Positions 33,646-42,175 of a stretch of DNA of 64,000 nt are shown here, in pieces. How positions within the stretch are numbered: the first letter of the stretch is position 1; each line of letters starts with the position of its first letter. Below the pieces are notes generated by a model that saw only the letters and a list, made by a program, of their open reading frames with translations, had not been told where the DNA came from and ran no database searches. The position numbers were made by a program, and so were the translations under genes. The DNA is from Pontibacter sp. FD36 (GTDB taxonomy: Bacteria > Bacteroidota > Bacteroidia > Cytophagales > Hymenobacteraceae): assembly GCF_015686655.1 (NCBI RefSeq), contig NZ_JADPMP010000002.1:434001-498000 (forward strand), in the 5' to 3' direction.

Positions 33646-35898
33646 CTATGGATTAATAATAACTTTTCTGGTCCACACCTGGTTGTCTGATACAATTCTG
33701 AGCACATAGTAACCATGAGGAAGCTTATTAAGTTGAATCGGTATCTTGGATACCTGGCGGTAATTGCTTTCCATTAACCTGGCTCCAGTACCTACTTCCT
33801 GCAGCGTGACTTGCGCTGTAGTCAGTACTTCAGGCAGCTCGACTTGCAAAACGCCCCTGTTTCTGGCCGGGTTAGGATATACCAGGATGTCGTCCGATGA
33901 AAAAGCCGCTGTAGCTTTAGAAGACGACTTGTTTGAAGCAATTGCTCCACGGCATGGGCCTCTGTATTTCCAATCACCCTTTGCGTGACTATTTTGCGAA
34001 GGATTACTTCCTGTTGAGTTGCGCTGGGCTTCGTAAGTGTTGCCGTTTAATGAAGCAAGTGCTCCTGCAACATACCTAAAATCAGGTTGCCAATCCGGAA
34101 GTTCGCAACTGTTCCTGTTACCTCCCCCATAACCGTTTACAACCGTTATACTGATAGGATCCGAAGCATATGTTTCTCCCTGCTGATTGACTGCTACAGC
34201 ATATACTTCATACGTTCCTTTTCCTATACCTTTCCAATGGAAAGTATAGGGTGCTTTGCTGGAAGCGCCCAATACCTTATTCCCCTGGTAGTAGACAACC
34301 TGTCGAATAGAGGCATTATCTGGAATGTCGAGTGCTACAACCAGATCCACAGAAGCGTCAGCTTTAAAATAAGTGCCACTTGCCGGAGAAACTAGATCAA
34401 CTGCTATAACCGGAGAAACGACTGGTATGTAACCACTGATGGTATACTCCCCAAGCGATCCATATTTAGAATATGCGCCGTAAACAGAGGTTCCCCCCTC
34501 AATCGATAGAAAATACCTGCCAGATTGAAGTTCCTCTTCTATGCTGACAGCAGGTTGCCCTACATCCTGCACACGGATCACCTGACCGCTTTCGCTTCGA
34601 AGGACAAGCAGCGGGTTCAGGTTAGAATGCTCTGCAGTTGGCTGTACTTGCAGCGTAACCAAACCACCCGATGTTTCAAATGAAAATACATCTATATCAT
34701 CTGAATTGCTGATGTTCCCTTTATTCGAAGCTGGTGCAACTACCCCCGTCCCATCTGTCACCAAAGCAGAAGCCGCTTCTTGATGGCCACCATGATCGTC
34801 AGTGCGATAACCGAATCCATTACGTGTGGCGATTATGTGCAGATCATCCTCTGTGTTATTGGCAAATGGATAATCTCCCTTGCTCCACTGAGCGAACGGA
34901 ATAAAGGCTGCTCCCATGATAGGCGCCCAACTCCCATTACCATAGTAGTATTCCTCTGCGGGCGAAGTTCTGCCATCGTGCGACAAGTGCAGCATATGCC
35001 CAATTTCATGGGAAGCCGTGTTACCGCCATTCACGACACCTGTATTCCAGACGAAACTGGGGGTTTCTCCCCAAATCTCACCACCAAAGGTAAAAGAGCC
35101 GATGTAAGCACGACCACCATCACCAGGCGAAAAATAATTTGTCGGCGTGAAGATGACTCTGCCACGCCGGTTGACAGGCGCCCGGTTAAAGACCTCCTCA
35201 CTAGTCGTGATATTGACATCAAATGCGCTGAAGTCTGCACTGATGAGGGCCCACATAGCTGCTATCTCTGACTCGCTGTAGTTCATAGGCAGCGCGTCTA
35301 TAGGGTTACCGCCATTGAACATCTCGTTCCAAAGTGTGCCGTTAACATAGTGTCCATCGTAATCAAGCAGTACTACGGCTGTGGCTCCAGGCAGACTTTC
35401 GAGTTTTGGAACCTGAATGGCAGCTGCGCCTAAAGTGTTCTCAGGACGGCTAGGCTCACCACTTTGATGCCGCATGAAATCGACACAAAGCACCTTGTCA
35501 ATGTCTTCTTCCTGCAGGTATACATCACCGTTCGGCTCTGTCGTAAAGCGATAATAGCGCTTCTGATCAGGCATCATGACATCGCCTGTTACACGGTTGC
35601 CCAACACTTTGAGAAAGAAGTTGCTATTAGGAACATTGGAAACTTCCCCGTAAAAAACCTCGCCGTCCCTTGCGGTTTTACTCTTGCGAATTGACAGTGA
35701 AATGGATTTGTTACCAGGGAGCTGATGGCGCACCTCAGGAGAGGCAGATCGCTGAGTTTGTTTTAGGTTGGCTTTACTCTTGTAGAGCTGAGAAATCTCT
35801 GCTGCCTTGCCAATCCGGCTTTTACCTTGTGCTAAAGCTTGTCCACTGCTTAGACATACAATAAGCAGAGAAAACAAAATACAGTAAGCTTGTTTCAT
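33646..35898 (-). CDS. Secreted zinc metalloprotease with chitin-binding-like domain and T9SS signal
   Basis: A 750-residue secreted protein. Order of parts: signal peptide (1-24); propeptide-like region (25-160); metzincin-like catalytic domain with HEIGHMLHLSH (297-307), where the usual Gly of HExxHxxGxxH is His; a PPC-like beta domain (about 395-490); an Ig-like domain (about 500-590); a carbohydrate-binding module of the chitin-binding type ('CELPDWQPDFRYVAGALA' to 'GDWKYRGPC', about 593-645); and a type IX secretion C-terminal domain ('ILVYPNPARNRGVLQVELPE' and 'GYYVLRIVSDN'). It should cross the outer membrane by T9SS. No T9SS machinery gene is nearby. Confidence 0.88.
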   Translation of the reverse strand: MKQAYCILFSLLIVCLSSGQALAQGKSRIGKAAEISQLYKSKANLKQTQRSASPEVRHQLPGNKSISLSIRKSKTARDGEVFYGEVSNVPNSNFFLKVLGNRVTGDVMMPDQKRYYRFTTEPNGDVYLQEEDIDKVLCVDFMRHQSGEPSRPENTLGAAAIQVPKLESLPGATAVVLLDYDGHYVNGTLWNEMFNGGNPIDALPMNYSESEIAAMWALISADFSAFDVNITTSEEVFNRAPVNRRGRVIFTPTNYFSPGDGGRAYIGSFTFGGEIWGETPSFVWNTGVVNGGNTASHEIGHMLHLSHDGRTSPAEEYYYGNGSWAPIMGAAFIPFAQWSKGDYPFANNTEDDLHIIATRNGFGYRTDDHGGHQEAASALVTDGTGVVAPASNKGNISNSDDIDVFSFETSGGLVTLQVQPTAEHSNLNPLLVLRSESGQVIRVQDVGQPAVSIEEELQSGRYFLSIEGGTSVYGAYSKYGSLGEYTISGYIPVVSPVIAVDLVSPASGTYFKADASVDLVVALDIPDNASIRQVVYYQGNKVLGASSKAPYTFHWKGIGKGTYEVYAVAVNQQGETYASDPISITVVNGYGGGNRNSCELPDWQPDFRYVAGALASLNGNTYEAQRNSTGSNPSQNSHAKGDWKYRGPCRGAIASNKSSSKATAAFSSDDILVYPNPARNRGVLQVELPEVLTTAQVTLQEVGTGARLMESNYRQVSKIPIQLNKLPHGYYVLRIVSDNQVWTRKVIINP

Positions 35899-36045
35899 AA
35901 TTATTCGATTTGAGAAGTGATACTTACATAGAGTATACTCCTGCCAAAGGAATAAGTATTAACTAAGCTATAATAGATTAAACTAAATAAAGTAAATAGG
36001 TGTATTTAGGCGGTTAAACAATGAAAAAGTATGATCAATATTGAT

Positions 36046-36651
36046 TTAGTGCATCCTATCCGGTCGGGGCTCCAGATTTCGGATGATCTCAGCTTCTATT
36101 TCGAGTAGTTCATTCAGGCGGGCATCCACTACGTCTGCTGGCATATACTCCTTGGCAAGCTTCACAAAACTTACGTAGTGCCCCGCTTCTGATACCATGA
36201 GCTCGTAGTAAAACTTCTGGAGCTCTTCGTCCTGTATATTTTTCCAAAGCAGTTTGAAGCGTTCGCAGCTGCGGGCCTCGATCAGGGCATTCACCAGCAA
36301 GTGATCCATCAATTGGCGCTCCCGTTGCCCACCTTTGCGGATATGCTTGGTCAGTTCTACCACATATTCGTCAGGCCGGTTGCGACCCAAGCCCCAGCCA
36401 CGTTTTTTCAACTCTGCCAGTACACGCTCAAAATGGCTCCACTCCTCTGCTACCAGATCGGTCATCTCTTCCACAAGGCGAGTCTTGTCAGGGTACTTCA
36501 CAATGAGGGATATACCTGAGGTGGCCGCTTTCTGCTCGCAGTAAGCGTGGTCAACTAATATTTCTTCAATGTTTTTCTCAGCAATGTTCACCCAACGCGG
36601 GTCAGAAGGGAGCTGAAGGCGAAGTATCGTTTTGGTAAATTGGGAAGACAT
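36046..36651 (-). CDS. miaE: tRNA-(ms2io6A)-hydroxylase MiaE
   Basis: A 201-residue non-haem di-iron enzyme with a ferritin-like four-helix bundle. It hydroxylates the isopentenyl group of ms2i6A at tRNA position 37. Expected ligands are visible in 'VDHAYCEQKAATSGISL', 'EEMTDLVAEEWSHFERV' (ExxH), 'ALIEARSCERFKLL' and 'ELMVSEAGHYVSFVKLA' (ExxH). The substrate is made by MiaB, encoded at 45.1 kb. It lies 15 bases downstream of the porin gene on the same strand. Confidence 0.92.
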   Translation of the reverse strand: MSSQFTKTILRLQLPSDPRWVNIAEKNIEEILVDHAYCEQKAATSGISLIVKYPDKTRLVEEMTDLVAEEWSHFERVLAELKKRGWGLGRNRPDEYVVELTKHIRKGGQRERQLMDHLLVNALIEARSCERFKLLWKNIQDEELQKFYYELMVSEAGHYVSFVKLAKEYMPADVVDARLNELLEIEAEIIRNLEPRPDRMH

Positions 36652-36666
36652 ACGGGGTCAGATAGA

Positions 36667-38541
36667 TTAATCGAAAAACATCCACTTAATGCCGAAAACA
36701 AAGCTGGTCCGCATGCCCGGGTAGTAAGGCGTACTAAAATAACCAGGCGCTGTCAGATCGGAAGCGATGTTCGCCATTTTAAGGAACACGTTCAGGTTCT
36801 TGATATCAGCTGTAATAAACACATCCGTTACGGGGTAAGGCTGTATAGTGAAGTCATTCTGCAGATGGAACTGCTGCGTAACAGGCATGTAAGCATCGGC
36901 CATGTAGGCGGTAGGAGAATACACTTGCACCCCAAACTGACCTATCAATGCATTTCTGAACAGCGCACCTTCAAAGTAAAGCTTTGAGTCAAACAACCAC
37001 TCCGGTATGCGGATCACAGGCGCTTCGCTCGTATTCGTGTAAGCGACAAAATTTTCAAAGTGAACCTTGCCGAAACGGATATGATGTTGAAGCTCGGCGC
37101 CAAACACCTGTTGATTGTCGGCATATTGCGCAGGAACGGCATTCAGGCCGAAATAAATATGGCGCTTGATGTGGTTAAAGTGACCGGTTAGCCGAACAAA
37201 CTGACGTGCGCCCAGTTTGCCGGCAAATGTTGCCTCCAGGCGGTCAGTCACAGAATTGTTGAAATCGTTGGTCCACTCGAAGTGGTTACCGATTATACGT
37301 TGCTCTATAAGTGAGGGTGAGCGTAGCACACGGCTGACACGCCCCTGCAATGGACCCAGTTTAGCCGTGGCACCTACTTTGTAGTCGTTCGTCATCTGAA
37401 ACTCACCGTCAAAAGACAATAGTGCCTGGCCGTACATCAGACGCAATTCACCCCCTACAAACAATTGGCTCAGACTTTCATTGCTTTCGTTGTAACGCTC
37501 CGAGCTGTCATGCTGTGCTATGCTGAGCACCCTGTAGTCGAGTTTGGAATTGCGGAACTTGGCGTAGGCCTTGTAGAAGGACAGTTTGTTATTTCCGGTT
37601 ACACCAGCAATGTTTTCCATTTCGCGGTAAGCAGTGCGGTCATCGGTTCGGGTGAGCGGTGTGAGAACTTTTGGGTAAAACACTGGCTCACCGTTGCTCT
37701 GACGCGAAATAGCATCATCCTGAAAAATATCGCGCTGACGCCCCCAGTCGAAGCTGTGGAAGAGCTTCAGGTCTTCGCCTGCCAGTTTGTAAATGTGCAT
37801 CAGGTGATAGTTGCTTCGTAACTCCTGTGTAGAGGCCTGGTCGAGGTAGGTCAGCGCCTGCTGAAACAGAAAACGGTTGGCTTCTCCGGGAATAATACCG
37901 CCAAATTCGATCTGCTCGTGATTGAGGTGGGTAAAATTTGCAAAGAGGTCATACTTTTCATTCTCGGACCGGTAATGCGTAAAGGCCTTCACGGCCTGGC
38001 TGCTCAGGATGCCATCGCGACGCAGGTTGGATACACCTATCTGTCGGTTCCCTGAAATGATCTGGTAAGCCACACCGGCATTCCAGCGCGGGGTGATGTT
38101 CCTGGCGTGAGTGGCCTCAAAGATCTGCTCTCCACGCTGCCCCTGAATGTAGTAAATGTGTGAGTATGGCGACCGTGTATCATAGTAATTGACGCGGTGC
38201 GGATCATAAGCAAAGCGGTCAAACACGTTTTTGCCGAGTCGGGCGCCAATCTTGTTTGGGGCTCTGAAAAGAATAGGCTTGGATGCAGTACCCACATTGC
38301 CCAGGTGCTGATAATGCGCTGTGTCCTGGTACCAATAGCGCTCATTATGCATGTTGTTGATGCTGGTATCAATGCGCTGCAACAGATACCGTCCTTCCAG
38401 CACATCGTTTTCAAACAACTGGAGTGTTGTTCTAGGGCTGTAGAGTACTTTTGTTGTGTCGTCAACGATCTGGGACTGTGCCTGCGGGGCAACAGCCAGA
38501 CCTACCAGGAGCCATATTACTGCTAAGAGCTTACTTTTCAC
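36667..38541 (-). CDS. Putative outer-membrane porin (Porin_10-type)
   Basis: A 624-residue outer-membrane beta-barrel. A signal peptide (MKSKLLAVIWLLVGLAVAPQAQS) precedes 'LQLFENDVLEGRYLLQRIDT' and repeated alternating aromatic strands (for example 'SPYSHIYYIQGQRGEQIFEA' and 'NITPRWNAGVAYQIISGNR'). It closes with 'RTSFVFGIKWMFFD', ending in Phe-Asp rather than a bare terminal Phe. The layout fits the Bacteroidota 'putative porin' family PF14121. The substrate is unknown. The start is GTG at 38541, with a -7 box only 4 bases upstream. Confidence 0.85.
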   Translation of the reverse strand: MKSKLLAVIWLLVGLAVAPQAQSQIVDDTTKVLYSPRTTLQLFENDVLEGRYLLQRIDTSINNMHNERYWYQDTAHYQHLGNVGTASKPILFRAPNKIGARLGKNVFDRFAYDPHRVNYYDTRSPYSHIYYIQGQRGEQIFEATHARNITPRWNAGVAYQIISGNRQIGVSNLRRDGILSSQAVKAFTHYRSENEKYDLFANFTHLNHEQIEFGGIIPGEANRFLFQQALTYLDQASTQELRSNYHLMHIYKLAGEDLKLFHSFDWGRQRDIFQDDAISRQSNGEPVFYPKVLTPLTRTDDRTAYREMENIAGVTGNNKLSFYKAYAKFRNSKLDYRVLSIAQHDSSERYNESNESLSQLFVGGELRLMYGQALLSFDGEFQMTNDYKVGATAKLGPLQGRVSRVLRSPSLIEQRIIGNHFEWTNDFNNSVTDRLEATFAGKLGARQFVRLTGHFNHIKRHIYFGLNAVPAQYADNQQVFGAELQHHIRFGKVHFENFVAYTNTSEAPVIRIPEWLFDSKLYFEGALFRNALIGQFGVQVYSPTAYMADAYMPVTQQFHLQNDFTIQPYPVTDVFITADIKNLNVFLKMANIASDLTAPGYFSTPYYPGMRTSFVFGIKWMFFD

Positions 38542-38545
38542 AAGC

Positions 38546-38553
38546 CAAAATTA
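38546..38553 (-). promoter_or_regulatory. -7-like element directly before the porin start
   Basis: TAATTTTG on the minus strand fits TAnnTTTG and ends 4 bases before the GTG at 38541. If used, the porin mRNA is leaderless. No clear -33 element is seen, so this call is tentative. Confidence 0.4.
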
Positions 38554-38607
38554 GTGATTTTCGTGCAACCCGTATACGTACTGCTATGAAGTATAAGGTG
38601 TTTTAGT

Positions 38608-39684
38608 TTATTTTTTATCCCCCGCGATGGGTATAGATGCTTTGAACGTGCTTACATGCTGCCCTACCAGTTCATCAAATGCCTCTCCAGCCTGCTGCAG
38701 AAAGTACACTTCAACTGGTATGTAGAATATCGGCAGCTCCTGTGTCGCAGCTGCAATTATACCATCTGACAGTTTTACAGCATCTTTTCGTGTTGTAATG
38801 ATAATCATATCTTTACCATTACTTTCTTCCAGTATACCTTTCAGCTTTTCCATATCCGCTAAGGTATAGCTATAGTGGTCGGGATACTCCAGGTGCTGCA
38901 CAACTTCAAATTTCTTCTCCGCTAAATAGTGCAGCAATGGACTGGCATTGGCTATACCTGTCAGCAGCACAACTCGTTTTGACAGCTGTGTCGCATTGCC
39001 TATACCTACCGGGTTACCATAGCGAAATGCGCTGAAGAACACAGGTGTGTCAGGACGGCTATACCTGCGGATGCGTTTGTCTATACGCATCATCTCAGCT
39101 GTTGCTAGCGTTGCAGGGCATTTTGTTACGATGATAGCATCGGCGCGTCGGGCACCCTGCCGGGGCTCCCGCAATAGTCCGGTTGGCAGGACATGGTCTT
39201 CATAGAATGGACGGCCATAGTCAGTCAGCATCAGGTTAAGCGAGGGATTAACGGGGCGGTGCTGCATGGCATCATCCAGAACTACAACCTCAGGAGCAGG
39301 TTTAAGCTGCAGTAGCTGTGCTATACCTGCGGGTCTGCTCTCACAGACAGCAACCGTCACGTCCGGAAAATCGCGGTAGTATTGAAAGGGTTCGTCCCCC
39401 AGGGTATGGGCAGTTGCTTTATCATCAGCCAGTACAAAACCCTTGCTTTTGCGACGGTAGCCCCTGCTCAGCACCGCTGTTCTTTTGTCGGTCAAAAGCC
39501 GCAGCAAGTATTCCACGTGCGGGGTTTTGCCGGTGCCTCCTACCGTGAGATTGCCAACTGCTATGACTGGCAGATCAAAACGCTCCGAGGATAGCCAGCC
39601 CTTGTCATAGAGCAGATTCCGCAGCAGCATGATACCGCCGTAGAGGATCGAAAATGGCCATAAAAGGTAGCGTAGAACAGTCAT
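38608..39684 (-). CDS. lpxK: Tetraacyldisaccharide 4'-kinase
   Basis: A 358-residue inner-membrane-associated enzyme that phosphorylates the 4' position of the lipid A disaccharide. An N-terminal hydrophobic helix (MTVLRYLLWPFSILYGGIML) precedes the P-loop GNLTVGGTGKT (44-54). 'VLSRGYRRKSKGFV' and 'VVLDDAMQHRPV' are the other LpxK motifs, and 'IIITTRKDAVKL' lies near the end. The frame extends to 39726, but the -7 box at 39704-39711 places transcription downstream of that; ATG 39684 is preferred. It indicates that this organism makes lipid A. Confidence 0.95.
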   Translation of the reverse strand: MTVLRYLLWPFSILYGGIMLLRNLLYDKGWLSSERFDLPVIAVGNLTVGGTGKTPHVEYLLRLLTDKRTAVLSRGYRRKSKGFVLADDKATAHTLGDEPFQYYRDFPDVTVAVCESRPAGIAQLLQLKPAPEVVVLDDAMQHRPVNPSLNLMLTDYGRPFYEDHVLPTGLLREPRQGARRADAIIVTKCPATLATAEMMRIDKRIRRYSRPDTPVFFSAFRYGNPVGIGNATQLSKRVVLLTGIANASPLLHYLAEKKFEVVQHLEYPDHYSYTLADMEKLKGILEESNGKDMIIITTRKDAVKLSDGIIAAATQELPIFYIPVEVYFLQQAGEAFDELVGQHVSTFKASIPIAGDKK

Positions 39685-39703
39685 AAGGGGCAGTTGTACC
39701 TTG

Positions 39704-39711
39704 CAAAGGTA
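39704..39711 (-). promoter_or_regulatory. -7 promoter element of lpxK
   Basis: TACCTTTG on the minus strand, preceded by CTA so that the box reads CTATACCTTTG and includes the recurring TATACCT. It lies 20 bases before the preferred start. Confidence 0.55.
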
Positions 39712-39807
39712 TAGAAATATGATCAAAGCCTGTTGTCCGGACTTGATTTGTATTCCCTGAATACACTATATTTAATACTTGCAATATCCGACCTCATATT
39801 TCTTCAC

Positions 39808-40266
39808 ATGAAAACAAGCCGTACCCTTACCTTTTTGGCACTTTTTCTGCTGCTTGGCACCTCAGCCTGCACACCTTGTGCCACCATGCGCTCCGATCCG
39901 CCGGCACCTGTTTCGTTTTACCTCGTGGACGCTTCGGGCAGTAGCCCATTCGATAATCCGGCTGCCGGCATCCATCCGGACTCTATTCAACTGATACTTG
40001 ATGGGGAGCCCTTTAACTACCTGTTTACCGGAACCGATGAAACAGTGAATAACCTGATTTTTGAGACCTACCCGGTCATGTACACTAAGTCGAGGGTACG
40101 CATGCTGCTACGCCTCAACAACCTGAACACCGATACGCTGGACATCGCCTATACCGTGAACCGGGGCAAGTGCTATACCGACTATACTTACTCCGCTTTT
40201 TACTTCAATGGCAAAGAGCTCAAGCGCCAGCCTGATACAGGTTATCTGCAACTACAGGTGCTTTAA
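39808..40266 (+). CDS. Small lipoprotein, unknown function
   Basis: A 152-residue protein. The signal peptide MKTSRTLTFLALFLLLGTSA is followed directly by Cys21, a probable lipidation site (lipobox variant TSAC), and 'TPCATMRSDPPAPVSFYLVD'. The rest looks beta-rich ('SRVRMLLRLNNLNTDTLDIA'). I recognise no family. The frame is open from 39733, but the ATG at 39808 begins the lipoprotein signal. It precedes the Nif3-like gene by 55 bases on the same strand. Confidence 0.7.
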   Translation: MKTSRTLTFLALFLLLGTSACTPCATMRSDPPAPVSFYLVDASGSSPFDNPAAGIHPDSIQLILDGEPFNYLFTGTDETVNNLIFETYPVMYTKSRVRMLLRLNNLNTDTLDIAYTVNRGKCYTDYTYSAFYFNGKELKRQPDTGYLQLQVL

Positions 40267-40321
40267 ATTTTTAGGGCTGTGCCGAACTTAGTAATTTGGT
40301 GTTTCAAAAGCAGACTAGACT

Positions 40322-41431
40322 ATGAAAGATAAGAACACCATCGGTGATATAATAAAGGTGCTGGAGCAGTACGCCCCTGTACCCTACCAGGAAAGCTACG
40401 ACAACTCCGGTTTGCAAACCGGCAGCGCGGACGACGAAGTAAAAGGCGTGCTGCTGACCCTGGACTGTACCGAAGCAGTCATAGACGAGGCGAAAGCGAA
40501 GGGCTGCAACCTGATCGTGGCGCATCACCCAGTCATTTTCAAAGGACTGAAGAGTCTGACCGGGCGCAGCTATGTGGAGCGCACCATTATCAAGGCCATT
40601 CAAAACAACATCGCCATTTACGCCTCCCACACCAACCTGGACAGCGTGCACAATGGCGTGAATGCCAAGATTGCAGAAAAGCTGAAATTGCAGAACATCC
40701 GCATGCTCAGTTCCAAACCCCATACCCTGATGCAGCTGGCCTTTTTTGTGCCTGTTGAAAATACAGATGAGGTGCTGGCTGCTATACATAAAGCCGGCGC
40801 CGGGCAAATCGGCGAGTACAGCGATTGCAGTTTCCAGGTACAGGGCACCGGTCGCTTCCTTCCTTCCGAACAAGCAGATCCTACCATTGGTGAGAAAGGC
40901 AAACCGGAACAGGTACAGGAAAACCGGGTGGAGGTGATTTTCCCGGCCTTCAAGCAGCAGCGTATCATGCAGGCATTGTTGGAGGCGCACCCTTACGAGG
41001 AAGTGGCGCATTTTCTGACTCTGCTCGAGAACAGCAACCAGGAAGTTGGCATCGGTATGATCGGAGAGCTGGAAACGCCTATGGCGGAGCAGGACTTTCT
41101 TGATTATCTGAAAGAACATATGCAGTTGCCGGGCGTTCGCTATACCCCGGTGAGTGATAAAAAAATCAAGCGGGTAGCGGTTTGCGGTGGCTCAGGAAGC
41201 TTCCTGATAAAAGACGCCCTACGCCAGGGTGCCGACGCCTATGTGACAGCCGACCTGAAATACCACGAATTCTTCGATGCAGAGGGCCGCCTGCTCATTG
41301 CTGACATCGGACACTATGAAAGTGAGGTATTTACAAAGGAGATTTTTTATGATACAATTTCCAAAAACTTTACTAATTTTGCAGTCTATTTATCGGAAGT
41401 AAACACAAACCCTATCAGATACACCTATTAA
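40322..41431 (+). CDS. Nif3-like dinuclear metal centre protein
   Basis: A 369-residue member of the Nif3/YbgI family (PF01784), which forms hexameric toroids with a two-metal site. The N-terminal half has 'YQESYDNSGLQTGSADDEVK', 'LTLDCTEAVIDEAKAKGCN' and 'IVAHHPVIFKGLKSLTG' (metal His pair), and 'ASHTNLDSVHNGVN'. A middle insertion of about 100 residues (PII-like, 'HTLMQLAFFVPVENTDEVLA') gives the long form. The C-terminal half closes the site with 'DIGHYESEVFTKE'. The biochemical role is debated (GTP cyclohydrolase-like or hydrolase). The next gene begins 4 bases later. Confidence 0.92.
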   Translation: MKDKNTIGDIIKVLEQYAPVPYQESYDNSGLQTGSADDEVKGVLLTLDCTEAVIDEAKAKGCNLIVAHHPVIFKGLKSLTGRSYVERTIIKAIQNNIAIYASHTNLDSVHNGVNAKIAEKLKLQNIRMLSSKPHTLMQLAFFVPVENTDEVLAAIHKAGAGQIGEYSDCSFQVQGTGRFLPSEQADPTIGEKGKPEQVQENRVEVIFPAFKQQRIMQALLEAHPYEEVAHFLTLLENSNQEVGIGMIGELETPMAEQDFLDYLKEHMQLPGVRYTPVSDKKIKRVAVCGGSGSFLIKDALRQGADAYVTADLKYHEFFDAEGRLLIADIGHYESEVFTKEIFYDTISKNFTNFAVYLSEVNTNPIRYTY

Positions 41432-41435
41432 CTAC

Positions 41436-42167
41436 ATGGAAAGTACGGTAGCCAGCAAATTAGAAGCACTGCTAAAGCTTCAGAGTATCGATTCGCAGCT
41501 TGATGAAATTAGACGCGTAAGAGGCGACCTCCCTGAAGAGGTTCAGGACCTGGAAGATGAAATTGAGGGCTATGAGGTAAGGGTTCGTAAGTTTGACGAT
41601 GAAGTGGCAGCACTCAACGACAGCATTGCCCAACGCAAGCAGTCTATCAAAGACGCTGAAGGTCTGATCCGCAAGTACGAAGACCAGCAGACAAACGTAC
41701 GCAACAACCGCGAGTACGACGCCATCACGAAAGAGATCGAGCTGCAGAAACTGGAAATCCAGATCGCAGAAAAGAAAATCAAAGAGGCACACTACCAGAT
41801 CGAGCAGAAGATCAACGAGATCGAAGGCACGAAAAACCGTCTGGAAGAGCGTCGCAAAGACCTTGAAAACAAGAAGCACGAGCTTGACCAGATCGTTGCC
41901 GAGAGCGAAGAAGAGGAAAAGAACCTGGAGAAAGACCGTGACAATGCTGCACAGCAGATCGAAGATCGTCTGCTTAGCGCCTATACCCGTATCCGTAAGA
42001 ACGTGCGCAACGGACTTGCAGTAGTATTGGTGAAGCGTGATGCCTGCGGTGGCTGCTTCAACACAGTTCCGCCTCAGCGCCAGGCTGATATAGCGGCTCA
42101 GAAAAAAGTTATCGTTTGCGAGCACTGCGGCCGTATTATGGCTGGTGTTGAGCAGCGTATCTACTAA
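41436..42167 (+). CDS. Coiled-coil protein with C4 zinc ribbon
   Basis: A 243-residue cytoplasmic protein. A long antiparallel coiled coil (about 10-185, rich in Glu, Lys and Arg) ends in a zinc ribbon with C204-x2-C207 and C228-x2-C231. This layout is that of the CT398/CdsZ and HP0958/FlgZ family, which act as adaptors for secretion, flagella or RNA; the role in Bacteroidota is unknown. Genomic pairing with the Nif3-like gene (4-base gap) is widely conserved and suggests a functional link. A strong terminator-like hairpin begins 40 bases after its stop. Confidence 0.9.
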   Translation: MESTVASKLEALLKLQSIDSQLDEIRRVRGDLPEEVQDLEDEIEGYEVRVRKFDDEVAALNDSIAQRKQSIKDAEGLIRKYEDQQTNVRNNREYDAITKEIELQKLEIQIAEKKIKEAHYQIEQKINEIEGTKNRLEERRKDLENKKHELDQIVAESEEEEKNLEKDRDNAAQQIEDRLLSAYTRIRKNVRNGLAVVLVKRDACGGCFNTVPPQRQADIAAQKKVIVCEHCGRIMAGVEQRIY

Positions 42168-42175
42168 ATGACAGC

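Noticed and set aside
40304..41119. 271-codon minus-strand open frame
   Set aside because: It lies inside the Nif3-like gene in reverse and shows no domain pattern.
41472..42125. 217-codon minus-strand open frame antisense to the zinc-ribbon protein
   Set aside because: It is the mirror of a coiled coil (Glu/Lys codons give Phe/Leu in reverse), a common artefact that imitates a membrane protein.
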